Of a DNA stretch of 64,000 nucleotides, positions 27,769 through 37,019 are shown piece after piece. A program made the translations under genes and the position numbers. Every line of letters begins with the position of its first letter. The stretch's first letter is position 1. This DNA is from Streptomyces sp. LUP30 (lineage in GTDB: Bacteria; Actinomycetota; Actinomycetes; Streptomycetales; Streptomycetaceae). Below the pieces are notes generated by a model that saw nothing but the letters and a program-made list of their open reading frames with translations, searched no databases and was not told the origin of the DNA. The DNA lies in the NCBI RefSeq assembly GCF_001746365.1, contig NZ_MJAJ01000021.1:1-64000 (forward strand). The letters are read 5' to 3'.

Positions 27769-28524
27769 TCAGAAGGCCCGCTTCAGCAGGTCCAGCAGCG
27801 CGACCCAGTGCCGCTCGGCAGCCGCCTCGTCGTACGCGGAGGTGTCGGCCTGCGTGTAACCGTGCTCGGCGCCGGCGTAGACCTCGCAGGTGTGCCGGAC
27901 GCCGGCGGCCGTGAGGGCTTCCTCGAAGCGCGCGATCTGCTCCGGCGGCAGACCCCGGTCGTTGTCGGCGTGACCGAAGTACACCTCGCACGTGATGTGC
28001 TCCGCGGCCAGGTGCGGGCTGTCCGGCGCGTCGGTGACGAGACGGCTGCCGTGGAAACCGGCCGCCGCCGCGATCCGGTCCGGGTGCGCGCCGGCGGTGG
28101 CCAGGGTGAGCCGGGCGCCCATGCAGTACCCGGTCACCGCGACCGGGCCGTCCGCGACCAGGGGGCTCTCCTCCATCCACCGCAGATACGCGTCGGCGTC
28201 CCGGACGATCAGCTCGGGGGTGAGCGCGAGCACGTACGGGTACAGCGTCTCGAAGATCTCCGGGCGCGCCGCGGGGTCGATGAACTCGGGCAACTCCATC
28301 ACGGGGGCGCGTCCGTGACGGTAGAACAGGTTGGGGACCAGCACCGCGTAACCGGCTTCGGCCAGCCGGTCGGCCATCGCCCGCAGGTGCGGACGCAGTC
28401 CGAAGGCGTCCTGGTAGAGCAGCACGCCCGGGCGGGGCGCGCCGTCACCGGGGCGGGCGAGATAGGCGTCGGCGACGCCGTCCTCGGTGGTGATGTCCAC
28501 TGCTGTTCCCTGTACGGCGGTCAT
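27769..28524 (-). CDS. Dienelactone hydrolase family protein
   Basis: This 251-residue alpha/beta hydrolase has the nucleophile elbow GYCMGAR, a Cys as in true dienelactone hydrolases. The acid is the Asp in GHADNDRGL and the His is in AGAEHGYTQ. The N-terminal strands are GVADAYLARPGDGAPRPGVLLYQDAFGL. ATG 28524 gives MTAVQGTAVDI; longer upstream frames lack a ribosome site. DLH proteins open dienelactones in aromatic degradation, but no catechol genes are near, so the natural substrate is open. Confidence 0.9.
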   Translation of the reverse strand: MTAVQGTAVDITTEDGVADAYLARPGDGAPRPGVLLYQDAFGLRPHLRAMADRLAEAGYAVLVPNLFYRHGRAPVMELPEFIDPAARPEIFETLYPYVLALTPELIVRDADAYLRWMEESPLVADGPVAVTGYCMGARLTLATAGAHPDRIAAAAGFHGSRLVTDAPDSPHLAAEHITCEVYFGHADNDRGLPPEQIARFEEALTAAGVRHTCEVYAGAEHGYTQADTSAYDEAAAERHWVALLDLLKRAF

Positions 28525-28653
28525 GGGGGAAGCCTCTCTGCGCGGCGCACGGCGACGAGTGGTCGAGCGGGCCCGGCGGGGCCGGGCGGGTGACACGGGC
28601 TCATCGTTGCACGCAGCATTCATCCGATCGCGAGGGCCCCCGGCCAGGTCCCG

Positions 28654-29274
28654 CTACTCGAACCGCGAGGCGTCGCCCGCCCCGCGCCGCACGATCTCGG
28701 CCTCTCCCTCGGAGAAGTCGATCACCGTCGTCGGCTCGGTCCCGCAGTCCCCGGAGTCGAGCACGGCGTCCACCACGTGATCGAGCCTGTCCTTGATCTC
28801 CCAGCCCTGGGTCATCGGCTCGTCCTCGCCGGGCAGCAACAGGGTGCTGGACAGCAGCGGTTCGCCGAGCTCGGCCAGCAGGGCCTGGGTGACGACGTGG
28901 TCGGGGATGCGCACGCCCACGGTCTTCTTCTTCGGGTGCTGGAGCATGCGCGGCACCTCCTTCGTCGCCGGGAGGATGAAGGTGTAACTGCCGGGCGTCG
29001 ACGCCTTGATCGCGCGGAACACGTCCTTGTCGACCCGGACGAACTGTCCGAGCTGCGCGAAGTCCTGGCAGACCAGTGTGAAGTGGTGGCGGTCGTCGAG
29101 GTCGCGGATGGACCGGATGCGGTCGATGCCGTCCTTGCTGCCCAGCCGGCAGCCCAGGGCGTAGCAGGAATCCGTCGGATACGCGATCAGCGAGTCCGCC
29201 CGGATGGCGGCCGCGACCTGGGAGATGGTGCGCGGCTGGGGGTTGTCGGGGTGCACGTCGTAGTACTTCGCCAT
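28654..29274 (-). CDS. YrdC/Sua5/YciO-family protein
   Basis: This 206-residue protein has the Sua5-YciO-YrdC fold, related to threonylcarbamoyl-AMP synthases used for tRNA t6A. The early segment LIAYPTDSCYALGCRLGSKDGIDRIRSIR fits the ATP/threonine pocket. Later come GSYTFILPATKEVPRML, KKKTVGVRIPDH and GEPLLSSTLLLPGEDEP. The loop DLDDRHHFTLVCQD lacks the usual KxRP pattern, which points to the YciO branch rather than the essential TsaC. It starts with ATG at 29274. Confidence 0.9.
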   Translation of the reverse strand: MAKYYDVHPDNPQPRTISQVAAAIRADSLIAYPTDSCYALGCRLGSKDGIDRIRSIRDLDDRHHFTLVCQDFAQLGQFVRVDKDVFRAIKASTPGSYTFILPATKEVPRMLQHPKKKTVGVRIPDHVVTQALLAELGEPLLSSTLLLPGEDEPMTQGWEIKDRLDHVVDAVLDSGDCGTEPTTVIDFSEGEAEIVRRGAGDASRFE

Positions 29275-29871
29275 TGGCTGAGCTTATGCCGTGCCGAGGG
29301 ACGGGACCGCGCTGGACCGTCCCGCGGACGTCGACCGGCCCGGACTCGACCGGCCCGCGCCGGACCCGGCGGCAGTGGCGCGGCCGCCCCGCGCCTCGGC
29401 CCGCCCCGCCTGGTCCAGCGACTCGGCCTGCGTCGCCGTCGACTCCTCCTGCGCCGCCGTAGGGGCGTCGCCCGTCGCGCTCGGCCCGCGGAGGCCCGGT
29501 GATGCGGCCTGCTGTGCCGGCCTCGGCGGCGAGGCGGCGGTGCGGGGCCCTGGCGCTACGGGATGCCGCGGCCCGGCGAGGGCAGCGGGGTGAGGGGCGG
29601 CGCGACCGCCGGGCAGGGGCCACGGCCTGGGCGGTGGGCGGACACGCGGCGCTCGGGTCCCGGCCTCGGTCTTCCCCGGGGAGGCCGAGGCGGACTCGCC
29701 CCCCTGGCGGTCGGGCACCTCGACCTGCCCCGGCGTACGCGGTCCGCGCGGCCCCCGGCCCGCGCGGCCGGACCTGTCGGAGCGCTCGCACCCCGTGTCC
29801 GTTCAGCCACGCCGCCGGACCGGCATCGGCCGCGTATCCCGACCGGGGTCAGCCGCGCCACCGAACCAGGA
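29275..29871. other. 597-bp stretch with no supported gene
   Basis: Only Pro/Ala/Arg-rich frames without ribosome sites occur. The longest on the minus strand is 29284-29718 and resembles low-complexity shadow coding. It separates the YrdC gene from the conservon P450. No hairpin terminator for the P450 operon was seen. Confidence 0.5.
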
Positions 29872-31104
29872 TCAGTCGCGCAGGCGGACCGGGATCTCCC
29901 GCCAGCCGCTCGCGATGAACGAGGGCACCTGCCGCAGATCGCCGGCCGTCGTGTCCAGCCGCAGCCCGGGGAACCGCTCGAACAGCGCGGGCAGCGCCGT
30001 CAGCGCCTCCATGCGGGCCAGGGGCGCCCCGATGCACCGGTGCACGCCGATCCCGAAGGCCAGATGGTCCTCCGCGCCGCGGGCCGCGTCGAACTCCTCG
30101 GCGTCCGGACCGTAGTGGGCGGGGTCCGCGTTCGCCGCCGCGTAGGTCGTGATGATGGCGTCGCCGGCCGGGATCGTCACGTCCCCGACCTTCAGATCGC
30201 TGACCGCGAAGCGCAGCGGCAGCGTGGCGATCGACGGGTACAGCCGCAGCGTCTCGTCCACGACGGCGTCCCAGCCGATCTCGCCCCGGCGCACGGCCGC
30301 CAACTGCTCGGGCCGGCGCAGCAGCGCCACCGTCGCGTTCCCGACGAGGTTCACGGTCGTCTCGAATCCGGCCCCGATGACCAGCAGCAACGTATAGAGC
30401 AGCTCCTCGTCGCTCAGCCGGTCGCCCTCCTCGTCGCGCACCCGGATCAGCTCGGTGGTGAGGTCGTCGCCGGGCTGCTCGCGCTTGTGGGCGATGAGCG
30501 AGCCCAGCACCGTGCCGATCTGCTCCTGCACGAACGCGGCGTGCTCCGGACTCGGATCGGAGGTGTCCATGATCGCCGCGATGAGCCGGCCGGTGGCCGG
30601 CCTCAACTCCTCCGGAATGCCGAAGAGTTCGCAGATGATCCGCATCGGCAGAGGGTGGGCGAACGCGGCCCTCAGATCCACTGCCTCCTCGCTGTCACCG
30701 CCCTGGTCGAGGGCGTCGAGCAGCTCCGTGGTGATCGCCTCCACGCGCTCGCGCAGCGCCTCGGTGCGCCGGTGGGTGAAGCTCGGCGCCACCAGCCGCC
30801 GCAGCCGCGCGTGGTCGGCGCCGTACGTGGACAGCATGTTGATCACGCCGACCCAGCCCAGGATCCAGCCCCAGGAAGGGTGCTCGCCCAGCTCCGGCCA
30901 GTGCCGCCAGTGCCGTCGGGGATCCTTGCTGACCCGCGGATCCAGGATCAGCGCCTTGAGGGTGTCGTACCCGGTGGGCGCCCAGGCCGGAATGCCGCCG
31001 GGCAGCTCGACGGGCACGATCGGGCCGAGGGCGCGCAGCCGGGCGCTCTCGGCGTGCACATCGGCGCCGAACGGGTCGAGGGCGATGCGGTCGGTCACGG
31101 TCAC
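29872..31104 (-). CDS. Cytochrome P450, CYP154-like
   Basis: This 410-residue soluble haem monooxygenase has the I-helix IGAGFETTVN, the K-helix ETLR (Glu284, Arg287) and the haem loop FGIGVHRCIGAPLAR with ligand Cys357, so all P450 signatures are intact. The GTG start at 31104 has AAGGAG 7 nt upstream and overlaps the stop of the preceding P450 by 4 nt (GTGA). It is the last gene of the conservon operon. In S. coelicolor, CYP154 genes are often paired with CYP157 genes next to conservons; this pair copies that layout. The substrate is unknown, and a ferredoxin must come from elsewhere. Confidence 0.92.
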   Translation of the reverse strand: MTVTDRIALDPFGADVHAESARLRALGPIVPVELPGGIPAWAPTGYDTLKALILDPRVSKDPRRHWRHWPELGEHPSWGWILGWVGVINMLSTYGADHARLRRLVAPSFTHRRTEALRERVEAITTELLDALDQGGDSEEAVDLRAAFAHPLPMRIICELFGIPEELRPATGRLIAAIMDTSDPSPEHAAFVQEQIGTVLGSLIAHKREQPGDDLTTELIRVRDEEGDRLSDEELLYTLLLVIGAGFETTVNLVGNATVALLRRPEQLAAVRRGEIGWDAVVDETLRLYPSIATLPLRFAVSDLKVGDVTIPAGDAIITTYAAANADPAHYGPDAEEFDAARGAEDHLAFGIGVHRCIGAPLARMEALTALPALFERFPGLRLDTTAGDLRQVPSFIASGWREIPVRLRD

Positions 31105-32363
31105 GGACGGGCTCCTTGCGACGGGGAGGAGGCGGCGGGTGCGGTGCCGGGGGAGCGCGGGCTGAAACGGACGGGCAGCGCGCTCAGCGAGCGGTGGAAC
31201 GGGCCCGGCCGCCACGCCAGCCGCTCGCGGGGCAGCACAGGGTCCAAGTCGGGCAGCCACTGGGTGAGTTGCTCGATCGCCTCGGTGACGAGCAGCAGTG
31301 TGTGCTGCTTGACCGGACAGGCGTGCGCCCCGGCGCCCCACGACAGATGCGAGGCGTCGGCGGGATGCCGGCCGGAGACGTCCTCCCGCTCGGCGAACCG
31401 CCCGAGCGCCCCGTACGAGACCACGACCGGCACCGCCTCGCGCAGCCACACCCCGTGGAAGGAGACGGGCCTGCGGACGTAGTAGACGCCGTAGTTCGCC
31501 AGCGGAGTCTCGTGGTGCAGCACCTCCACCACCGCGTCCATGACCGGACGGGCGCCGCTGGTGAGCGTGGAGTAGTACGCGGGGTTGCCCAGGATCCTGG
31601 ACAGGGTGTTCGACAGGAGGTTGGCGGTCGGCTCGTACCCGGCGCCGAGGGTGAGGAACACCTGCCAGGTGACCTCCTCCCGGGTCAGTCCGGCCGGATG
31701 GTCCAGCAGATGGCTGGGCAGGTCGTCGCCGCGCCGGCCGGCCTTGGCGGCGATGAGCTCCAGCACGTACTGGGCGTACTGCGCCTCGCCCTCGGTGGCC
31801 TGCGCCCCGCCCTCCATCATCTTGCCCAGGCCCTCGTTGAGCCGGTCGCCCTGGCTGTCGGGCAGCCCGAACAGGTCGTTGAGCACCAGGGCCATCAGCG
31901 GGCGGGCGAAGTCGGCGACCAGGTCGGCCTCGCCGCGCGGACCGATACGGCCGGCCAGCAGCCGCACCGCCCGGTGCACCCGCCCGCGCAGGTCGTGCGG
32001 TTCGACCAGGTCGAAGACGTCGATGAGGGTGGTCCGGTAGCGCAGGTGCTCCGCGCCGTCGGAGAACAGGGCGTTGGGCCGCCACCGCATCATGCCCAGC
32101 ACCGGCGAGTCGGCGGGCACGGTGGCCTCCCAGGCCCGCGGATCGTGCGAGAACGTCTCCGTGTCGTGCAGCACGTCCAGCGCAGCCCGCCGGTCGGTGA
32201 CCACGTATGCGGACACCCCGGGCGCCAACTCGGCCCATCCGACGACCCCTTGGGAGCGCAGCGCGGTGTAGTAGCGGTGCGGGTCCGACGCGAAGCCGTC
32301 CTCCCACAGCCGCACGGGTACGGTGCGCGTGAAGTCGCGCCGGTCGGCGGGAAAGACGGTCAC
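31101..32363 (-). CDS. Cytochrome P450, CYP157-like, without the ExxR arginine
   Basis: This 420-residue P450 has the haem loop SWGAGAHACPV with Cys349; the following segment KQHTLLLVTEAIEQ differs from the usual GxxLAR. In the K-helix the normally invariant ExxR reads EVLH, with Glu280 present and His283 in place of Arg. The I-helix reads GAGYEPTANL. CYP157 members of S. coelicolor are known to depart from ExxR, so I place it there. GTG 32363 overlaps the CvnD stop by 4 nt with GGAGG upstream. Whether it is catalytic or a partner for the downstream P450 cannot be told. Confidence 0.9.
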   Translation of the reverse strand: MTVFPADRRDFTRTVPVRLWEDGFASDPHRYYTALRSQGVVGWAELAPGVSAYVVTDRRAALDVLHDTETFSHDPRAWEATVPADSPVLGMMRWRPNALFSDGAEHLRYRTTLIDVFDLVEPHDLRGRVHRAVRLLAGRIGPRGEADLVADFARPLMALVLNDLFGLPDSQGDRLNEGLGKMMEGGAQATEGEAQYAQYVLELIAAKAGRRGDDLPSHLLDHPAGLTREEVTWQVFLTLGAGYEPTANLLSNTLSRILGNPAYYSTLTSGARPVMDAVVEVLHHETPLANYGVYYVRRPVSFHGVWLREAVPVVVSYGALGRFAEREDVSGRHPADASHLSWGAGAHACPVKQHTLLLVTEAIEQLTQWLPDLDPVLPRERLAWRPGPFHRSLSALPVRFSPRSPGTAPAASSPSQGARP

Positions 32364-32986
32364 CGGGCCTCCAACGGAAAGCGTCCGACGAGATGGTCGA
32401 CCAACGCGAGCAGCGCGTCGACCGAGGAGTTCGCGTCGCGGGCGTCGCAGGTCACCATCGGCGTCCCCGGCTCCAGGTCCAACGCCCGGCGCAGCCGTTC
32501 CTCGCCGTAGTGGCGCGGTGCGTCGGGGAAGGCGTTGAAGGCCACCGCGTACGGCAGTCCGCTCTCCTCGACCAGCCCCAGCACGTCGAACGACGCGTCG
32601 AGCCGACGGCTGTCGACCAGGACGAGCGCCCCCAGCGCCCCGTGGGCGATGTCGTCCCACAGCGCTCGGAAGCGCTCCTGTCCGGGCGTGCCGAACAGGT
32701 ACAGCACGACGTCGCCGGGCAGACTGATGCGGCCGAAGTCGATGGCGACGGTGGTCGTGGACTTCTCCCGCACGCCGGCCAGGTCGTCCACCCCCGCGGA
32801 CGCCTCGGACAGGGGTTCCTCGGTGTGCAGCGGCCGGATCTCCGACACCGAGTCGATGAGGGTCGTCTTGCCCACCCCGAACGGTCCCGCGACCAGGATC
32901 TTCACCAGGTCGCGGTCGGTGTCGGGCAGGTGGACGGCGCCGGTGGCGCCGGCGCTACCGGCGGAGCTTGAGGGCGCGGAGGCCAT
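32360..32986 (-). CDS. cvnD: Conservon GTPase CvnD
   Basis: This 208-residue small Ras-like (MglA-related) GTPase has the P-loop AGPFGVGKTT, switch II LFGTPGQERF, a degenerate G4 NAFPD where NKxD is usual, and a C-terminal TCDARD for G5. A disordered Ser/Ala N-tail of about 25 residues precedes the fold. The product is thought to cycle GTP at the membrane with CvnA-C, like a bacterial G-protein system. The start overlaps the end of cvnC by 32 nt, and the stop overlaps the first P450. Confidence 0.93.
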   Translation of the reverse strand: MASAPSSSAGSAGATGAVHLPDTDRDLVKILVAGPFGVGKTTLIDSVSEIRPLHTEEPLSEASAGVDDLAGVREKSTTTVAIDFGRISLPGDVVLYLFGTPGQERFRALWDDIAHGALGALVLVDSRRLDASFDVLGLVEESGLPYAVAFNAFPDAPRHYGEERLRRALDLEPGTPMVTCDARDANSSVDALLALVDHLVGRFPLEAR

Positions 32987-33320
32987 CGGCCACTCTTTTC
33001 AGCAGATCGGGGTCGTACCGTTCGGCGGGCGGAATCGGGGCGCGGGCGAGGACCAGGTCCCGGTCGACGAGGTCGGCCGCCAGCACCCGCACGGCGGAGA
33101 CCGGCAGCCTGAGCAGCGCCGCCGCCTCCACGACGGCGAGCGAACCGCCCTCCAGACTGTCCAGCAGGGCGAGTTCGGCGGCGGGGAGGCCTGCGGGCGG
33201 CGGCTCGCCGCTGCGGGCGAGCACCGAGAGCCGCTCCAGGTGCGGGCGGCTGGGCCGGGCCACGCCGCCGGTCGACAGGTAGGCGGGAACCAGGGGGCGG
33301 CCGGCCGGGCGGTCGGTCAT
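32955..33320 (-). CDS. cvnC: Conservon DUF742 protein CvnC
   Basis: This 121-residue protein matches DUF742: LVPAYLSTGGVARPS at the start, a Leu-rich helix region LPAAELALLDSLEGGSLAVVEAAALLRLPVSAVRVLAADLV like a helix-turn-helix, and the ending RYDPDLLKRVADGLRALKLRR. Here the usual central loop is short. Its ATG overlaps the cvnB stop (ATGA). It is an adaptor of unknown mechanism in the conservon complex. Confidence 0.92.
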   Translation of the reverse strand: MTDRPAGRPLVPAYLSTGGVARPSRPHLERLSVLARSGEPPPAGLPAAELALLDSLEGGSLAVVEAAALLRLPVSAVRVLAADLVDRDLVLARAPIPPAERYDPDLLKRVADGLRALKLRR

Positions 33321-33739
33321 GCCGGAGGGTTGTCGTCGGCTCCTCGGGCCGCGGCCGCCATGGCCTTCTCGCCCAGTCGTGCCACCTGCGAGTGCAGCCG
33401 GTGCGCCAGCAGGTCCAGCCGCACCTCCGCGTCGCCGTACGCGGCCACGCAGGTGCCGTGGTCCGTCGGCACGATCAGCACGTATCCGTGGTCGGACTCG
33501 ATGACGATCTGCCGTACCTCGGCGCGCTCCCGGTCGGCGAACGCGGCCGCCGCCGTGCGGCAGGCGCCCTGCACGGTGCTGGTGATGGCGGCCACCCGCT
33601 CGGCCGAGGGCTGGGACAGGGCGTCGGTGTACCCCGTCACAAGACCGTCCCGGGTCAGCATGACGGCGGCCAGCACATGCGGCACCTGGAGGATCGGCTC
33701 CAGCACCCATGCCGTGTCGCCCGTGTTGCGGCTGGTCAT
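33317..33739 (-). CDS. cvnB: Conservon roadblock/LC7 protein CvnB
   Basis: This 140-residue roadblock (MglB-like) domain reads DTAWVLEPILQVPHVLAAVMLTRDGLVTGYTDAL, then AAITSTVQGACRTAAAAFADRE, then VRQIVIESDHGYVLIVPTDHGTCVAAY. Roadblock proteins act on the partner GTPase, here presumably CvnD. ATG 33739 has no strong ribosome site but overlaps the cvnA stop by 4 nt, so re-initiation is likely. Confidence 0.93.
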   Translation of the reverse strand: MTSRNTGDTAWVLEPILQVPHVLAAVMLTRDGLVTGYTDALSQPSAERVAAITSTVQGACRTAAAAFADRERAEVRQIVIESDHGYVLIVPTDHGTCVAAYGDAEVRLDLLAHRLHSQVARLGEKAMAAAARGADDNPPA

Positions 33740-35184
33740 CTGGCCGCGCCCCCTTCGTCGTCGGTGTGGTCGGTGTGGTCGTTCCGGTCGGTGTGGCCGG
33801 CCGCGGCGTCCGGGTGGGCGCTCTCGCCGGGGTTCCCGGCGGCGGCGCGCGCCGCCGCCGTGCCGGACTGCAGCGCGCCGAGGGCGGCCGCGGCCTCCTC
33901 CGGGCGGCGTGCGGGACTGCGCGCCGGCGCGGCTGCCGGTGTCGGCGCCGGCGTCCTCGTGCGGCGCCGTCGCTGCGGCAGTCCATCGCCGTCGCCGTTG
34001 CCGTCCCGCGATTCCCGGTGCCCGGGCGGCGCTTCCGGGGCGCCGGCCTCCGTCCCGTACGCGTGGGCGGGGGTGGGGGCGGCGGGCCGGTCGGGGGCGG
34101 TCCTGCGCGTGGCGCGCGTGGTGCGCGAGGCGCTGGCGGCCGGCGGCCGGTCGGTCGGGTCGAGGTGACTGAGGAGGTGGCTGTCGACCCGCAGCACCGC
34201 GCGCACGCCGCCGTAGGGGGAGGCCGAGGAGAGGTCGACGCTCAGGTCGAACTGCCTGGTCAGCCGGCCGATCGCGGCGAGGCCCATGCGCGGCGGGTCG
34301 CCGAGGTCGGTGAGCAGGATGGGATCGTCGCCGGCCACCAGCCGCTGGGCGCGGTCCCGTTCGTCGTGTGTCATGCCCAGGCCCGCGTCGTCGACGGTGA
34401 CGCACACCCCGTGATGGACGTGCTCCAGGCTGACCGTGACGTCGGTGTCGGGGGAGGAGTGCCGGAGCGCGTTGTCGAGCAGCTCCGCGACGATGACGGC
34501 CACCGGCTCGACGGCGTGCGAGACCAGGGCCGTTCCGGGTTCGAGGTGGTTGTGGACCTGTACCCGGTGGTAGCCCGCGAGCCGCGCCTGGCCGCCGGTC
34601 ACCGCATCCACCAGGTGCGACTCCTCGCGTGCCAGCCCCACCCAGGCGCCGCACACCACGGCCGCGACCTGCGCGCGGCGCAGCGACTGCTCGTTCTCGT
34701 GGTCCAGCCGGAACAGGGTCTGCGCCAGTTCCGGTTCGTCGTAACGCTGTTGGAGGCCGCGCAGCGCGTCCTGCAGCCGGTACAGGGCCGCCTGGATCTC
34801 CCGGACGGCGCCCCGCATGCCGGCCTGCGCCGCGGCGTCGATCCGGGTGCGCTGGGCGGCGGCCTCGGACTGCAGCGCCAGCACCACGTTCTCCAGGGCG
34901 ATGCCCAGCGGGGTGCCGGCGGTGAGCGGCTGGAGGGGTCCCGGCACGGACAGGTGCGGGTGGGCCACCTGACGGGCGGCGGCGGGCACGCGCTGCGTGG
35001 CCAGATGCTCGACCTCGGCCGTGAACGCCCGTGCGGTGCCGTCGAGTCGGGTGCGCAGCGCGGCGATCTCCGCGAGCTGCCGGTTCTGTCGCCGCCGTGA
35101 ACGCACCAGCCCGCCGCCGAGGGCGAACGCGGACAGGGTGCCGGCGGCCAGGGCGCCGGCCACGAGGTCCGGTAATTCGATCAT
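33736..35184 (-). CDS. cvnA: Conservon sensor-kinase-like protein CvnA
   Basis: This 482-residue protein has one N-terminal membrane helix (residues 5-27, LVAGALAAGTLSAFALGGGLV), a coiled region (about 30-130) and an HATPase domain at about 230-350 with N-box ELLDNALRHSSP and G-box VDDAGLGM. The tail from about 355 is long, Pro/Arg/Thr rich and looks disordered. It lacks a sensor domain outside the membrane, as in short CvnA proteins. Its stop overlaps cvnB, and it leads the conservon-P450 operon. Confidence 0.92.
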   Translation of the reverse strand: MIELPDLVAGALAAGTLSAFALGGGLVRSRRRQNRQLAEIAALRTRLDGTARAFTAEVEHLATQRVPAAARQVAHPHLSVPGPLQPLTAGTPLGIALENVVLALQSEAAAQRTRIDAAAQAGMRGAVREIQAALYRLQDALRGLQQRYDEPELAQTLFRLDHENEQSLRRAQVAAVVCGAWVGLAREESHLVDAVTGGQARLAGYHRVQVHNHLEPGTALVSHAVEPVAVIVAELLDNALRHSSPDTDVTVSLEHVHHGVCVTVDDAGLGMTHDERDRAQRLVAGDDPILLTDLGDPPRMGLAAIGRLTRQFDLSVDLSSASPYGGVRAVLRVDSHLLSHLDPTDRPPAASASRTTRATRRTAPDRPAAPTPAHAYGTEAGAPEAPPGHRESRDGNGDGDGLPQRRRRTRTPAPTPAAAPARSPARRPEEAAAALGALQSGTAAARAAAGNPGESAHPDAAAGHTDRNDHTDHTDDEGGAAR

Positions 35185-35619
35185 GGATTCGGTTCCAGGG
35201 GAGGTCGGGCGGCGTCGCGGCGTTCAGGGCAGGGGCGGTTCCGGCGGGCTCGGATCGGGCACTCGCAGCACAGTACACACCGTCATTGATCGATCCCGCA
35301 CGGTCGAGCCGGACTTGGCTCGGAAAGTGCCCGGTATCTGTTCACTTCTGCGTCGACTGTCGGAATTGCCTTACGCCGCAAGCGAATTGGACGACCCCTC
35401 GGGTGTGCGGATCAGGGCACCGGTCCGCGACGGGGCGGGGCGGCGGGGCGGGCGGGGCCGATGGTGGGACCGGTCCGGCTCAGGCGCGCCGACCTCGGTT
35501 GCCCGGCCGCTCCACCTTCCGCGCCGAACGAGGAGCCGGCGCCTGAACGGCGCTCGGCCGAGGCAGGGGCCGCTCGAAGCCGAGCTCGCGCCCGCCGCCG
35601 GGCCGGCCCGTCCGACGGG
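35185..35619. other. 435-bp intergenic region upstream of the conservon
   Basis: No supported gene is present. Bases 35265-35400 are markedly lower in GC, contain ATTGATCGATC, and probably hold the conservon promoter read toward lower coordinates. Bases 35400-35619 are GC-rich with only shadow frames. Confidence 0.5.
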
Positions 35620-36087
35620 TCACACCCCGATCGCCGGTGACAGTACGGCCAGCGTGCCGTTGGCCTGCCTCAACGCCAGTTCCAGCGTTCCGGGCGCGTG
35701 CAGGGCGCCCGTCCCGTCCGGCGGCACCAGCCACTCCACGAAGCGGGCGGCCCGGTAGGGCGGAGGCACCGCCACCCACGAACCCCGGCTCGCGCGCCGC
35801 AGTCCCGCCCCGATCCACCGGGTGGCGGGATCGGGCGGCAGGAAGAAGCCCACCCGGTGCGCGGCGGTGTCGACCAGCGTCGGCCCCGGCACGGGACGCG
35901 ACGCCTGCCACAGCAGATCCAGTGCGAGCAGGCCCAGCCGGTCCGGCACGCTGAGCACGTCCCAGTAGCGCCCCGCCTCCAGCAGCGCCACCCCGTCGCC
36001 CTGGTCCCATTCCCGCTTGCACAGTCGGGGGTCCGTCGCGGCGGCGGAGAGCCACTCCACTCCGCGCATCCACATCGCATCGCTCAT
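35620..36087 (-). CDS. Small conserved protein, Prim-Pol-like segment
   Basis: This 155-residue protein begins MSDAMWMRGVEWLSAAATDP and has RVGFFLPPDPATRWIGAGL followed by RGSWVAVPPPYRAARFVEWLVPP. The middle resembles the C-terminal part of bifunctional primase-polymerase (AEP) proteins found in actinomycetes, but no catalytic acids can be placed. It is probably one of the short Streptomyces derivatives of unknown role. ATG 36087 follows GGAG by about 5 nt. It lies upstream of the conservon but is separated from it by 435 bp. Confidence 0.7.
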   Translation of the reverse strand: MSDAMWMRGVEWLSAAATDPRLCKREWDQGDGVALLEAGRYWDVLSVPDRLGLLALDLLWQASRPVPGPTLVDTAAHRVGFFLPPDPATRWIGAGLRRASRGSWVAVPPPYRAARFVEWLVPPDGTGALHAPGTLELALRQANGTLAVLSPAIGV

Positions 36088-36439
36088 GTCCGCTCCGTCT
36101 GACGTCCGCCGGTGGCCGCATGCCAACCGGGCATATGCATGCTGGTAGATATTTCTAGGTGGCGGAAGGGGTGGCGAACCCTGGCGTTTCGGTGTGTTTC
36201 GTTCGATGTCCGCGCCGCTGTTCGGCTCGGGTCACGGCTCCCCCGAGCCCGTGGCCTCCCGGTTCATCGGCTTCGCCCGGAGGCTGCCGCGCGCGTCTCG
36301 ACGGCGGCCGGCCGCGGCAGGCCGAAGGGCCAGGACGGTGCGCACGATCACGATCGCCTGGCCCTCCATATGCCGCTGTGTGTGCCGCTTCGTGCGCCCC
36401 TGCGCACCCCCGGACGGGAGTCCCGCCCGCGGGCGTGGC
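36088..36439. other. 352-bp region without a gene
   Basis: The first 70 bp are AT-rich (ATATGCATGCTGGTAGATATT near 36133) and are the likely promoter of the gene at 36087. The rest has only frames opposite or out of phase with neighbours. Confidence 0.45.
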
Positions 36440-36808
36440 TCAGCTCGGGCCCGCGCTGCGCTGCGGCACCGGCAACGGCGGTTCGGCCTGGCGCAGTTCG
36501 GCCAGCAACTCGTTCTGCCCCGCGAGGAGTTCGGTGAGGATGCGGCGGGCGGCGCGCAGCAGCTCGGCCACGTCACCGCCTGCCAGCGCGTAGCTGACCG
36601 TCGATCCCTCACGGATCGAGACGACGATCCCGGAGCGCCGCAGTACAGCCAACTGCTGGGACAGGCTGGAGGGTTCGATCTCGATCTCGGTGAGCAGGTC
36701 CCGCACGGCGACGGGGCCGCCCTGCAGCAGTTCGAGGACCCTGATGCGCACCGGGTGCCCGAGCATGCGGAAGAACTCGGCCTTGGCCTGGTAGAGGGGA
36801 ACCTGCAT
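36440..36808 (-). CDS. ArsR-family winged-helix regulator
   Basis: This 122-residue dimeric repressor-like protein has the helix-turn-helix in HPVRIRVLELLQGGPVAVRDLLTEIEIEPSSLSQQLAVLRRSGIVVS, then a wing with REGSTVSYALAG and a C-terminal helix LRAARRILTELLAGQNELL. The metal-binding ELCVCDL of ArsR/SmtB reads GPVAVRDLL, without Cys, so classical metal sensing is unlikely. ATG 36808 matches the MQVPLYQAKAEFFRML start; TTG 36814 is closer to the GGAG. It may share a transcript with the roadblock gene 205 bp upstream. Confidence 0.88.
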   Translation of the reverse strand: MQVPLYQAKAEFFRMLGHPVRIRVLELLQGGPVAVRDLLTEIEIEPSSLSQQLAVLRRSGIVVSIREGSTVSYALAGGDVAELLRAARRILTELLAGQNELLAELRQAEPPLPVPQRSAGPS

Positions 36809-37019
36809 GGTCAATCGCTCGCTCCCTGCCGCGTTCGGTGCGTGATCCTCGCTGCCACGGCGGCCCGCCCCGCCGGCCGTGCGCCGCCGCGCGCGAGTGC
36901 TTCGTCCCGATCCTGACGGCTACCCGCCCCGTACACCCGTGTGATGCGCTGATCTGGATGTGTCGAGATGAAGAAATCTTCACATCCAGGGCATGCGAGG
37001 TCCAGGGCCGTCAGATCCT

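Noticed and set aside
29284..29718. Minus-strand Pro/Ala-rich frame before the YrdC gene
   Set aside because: Low complexity, no ribosome site, no conserved block; treated as noncoding.
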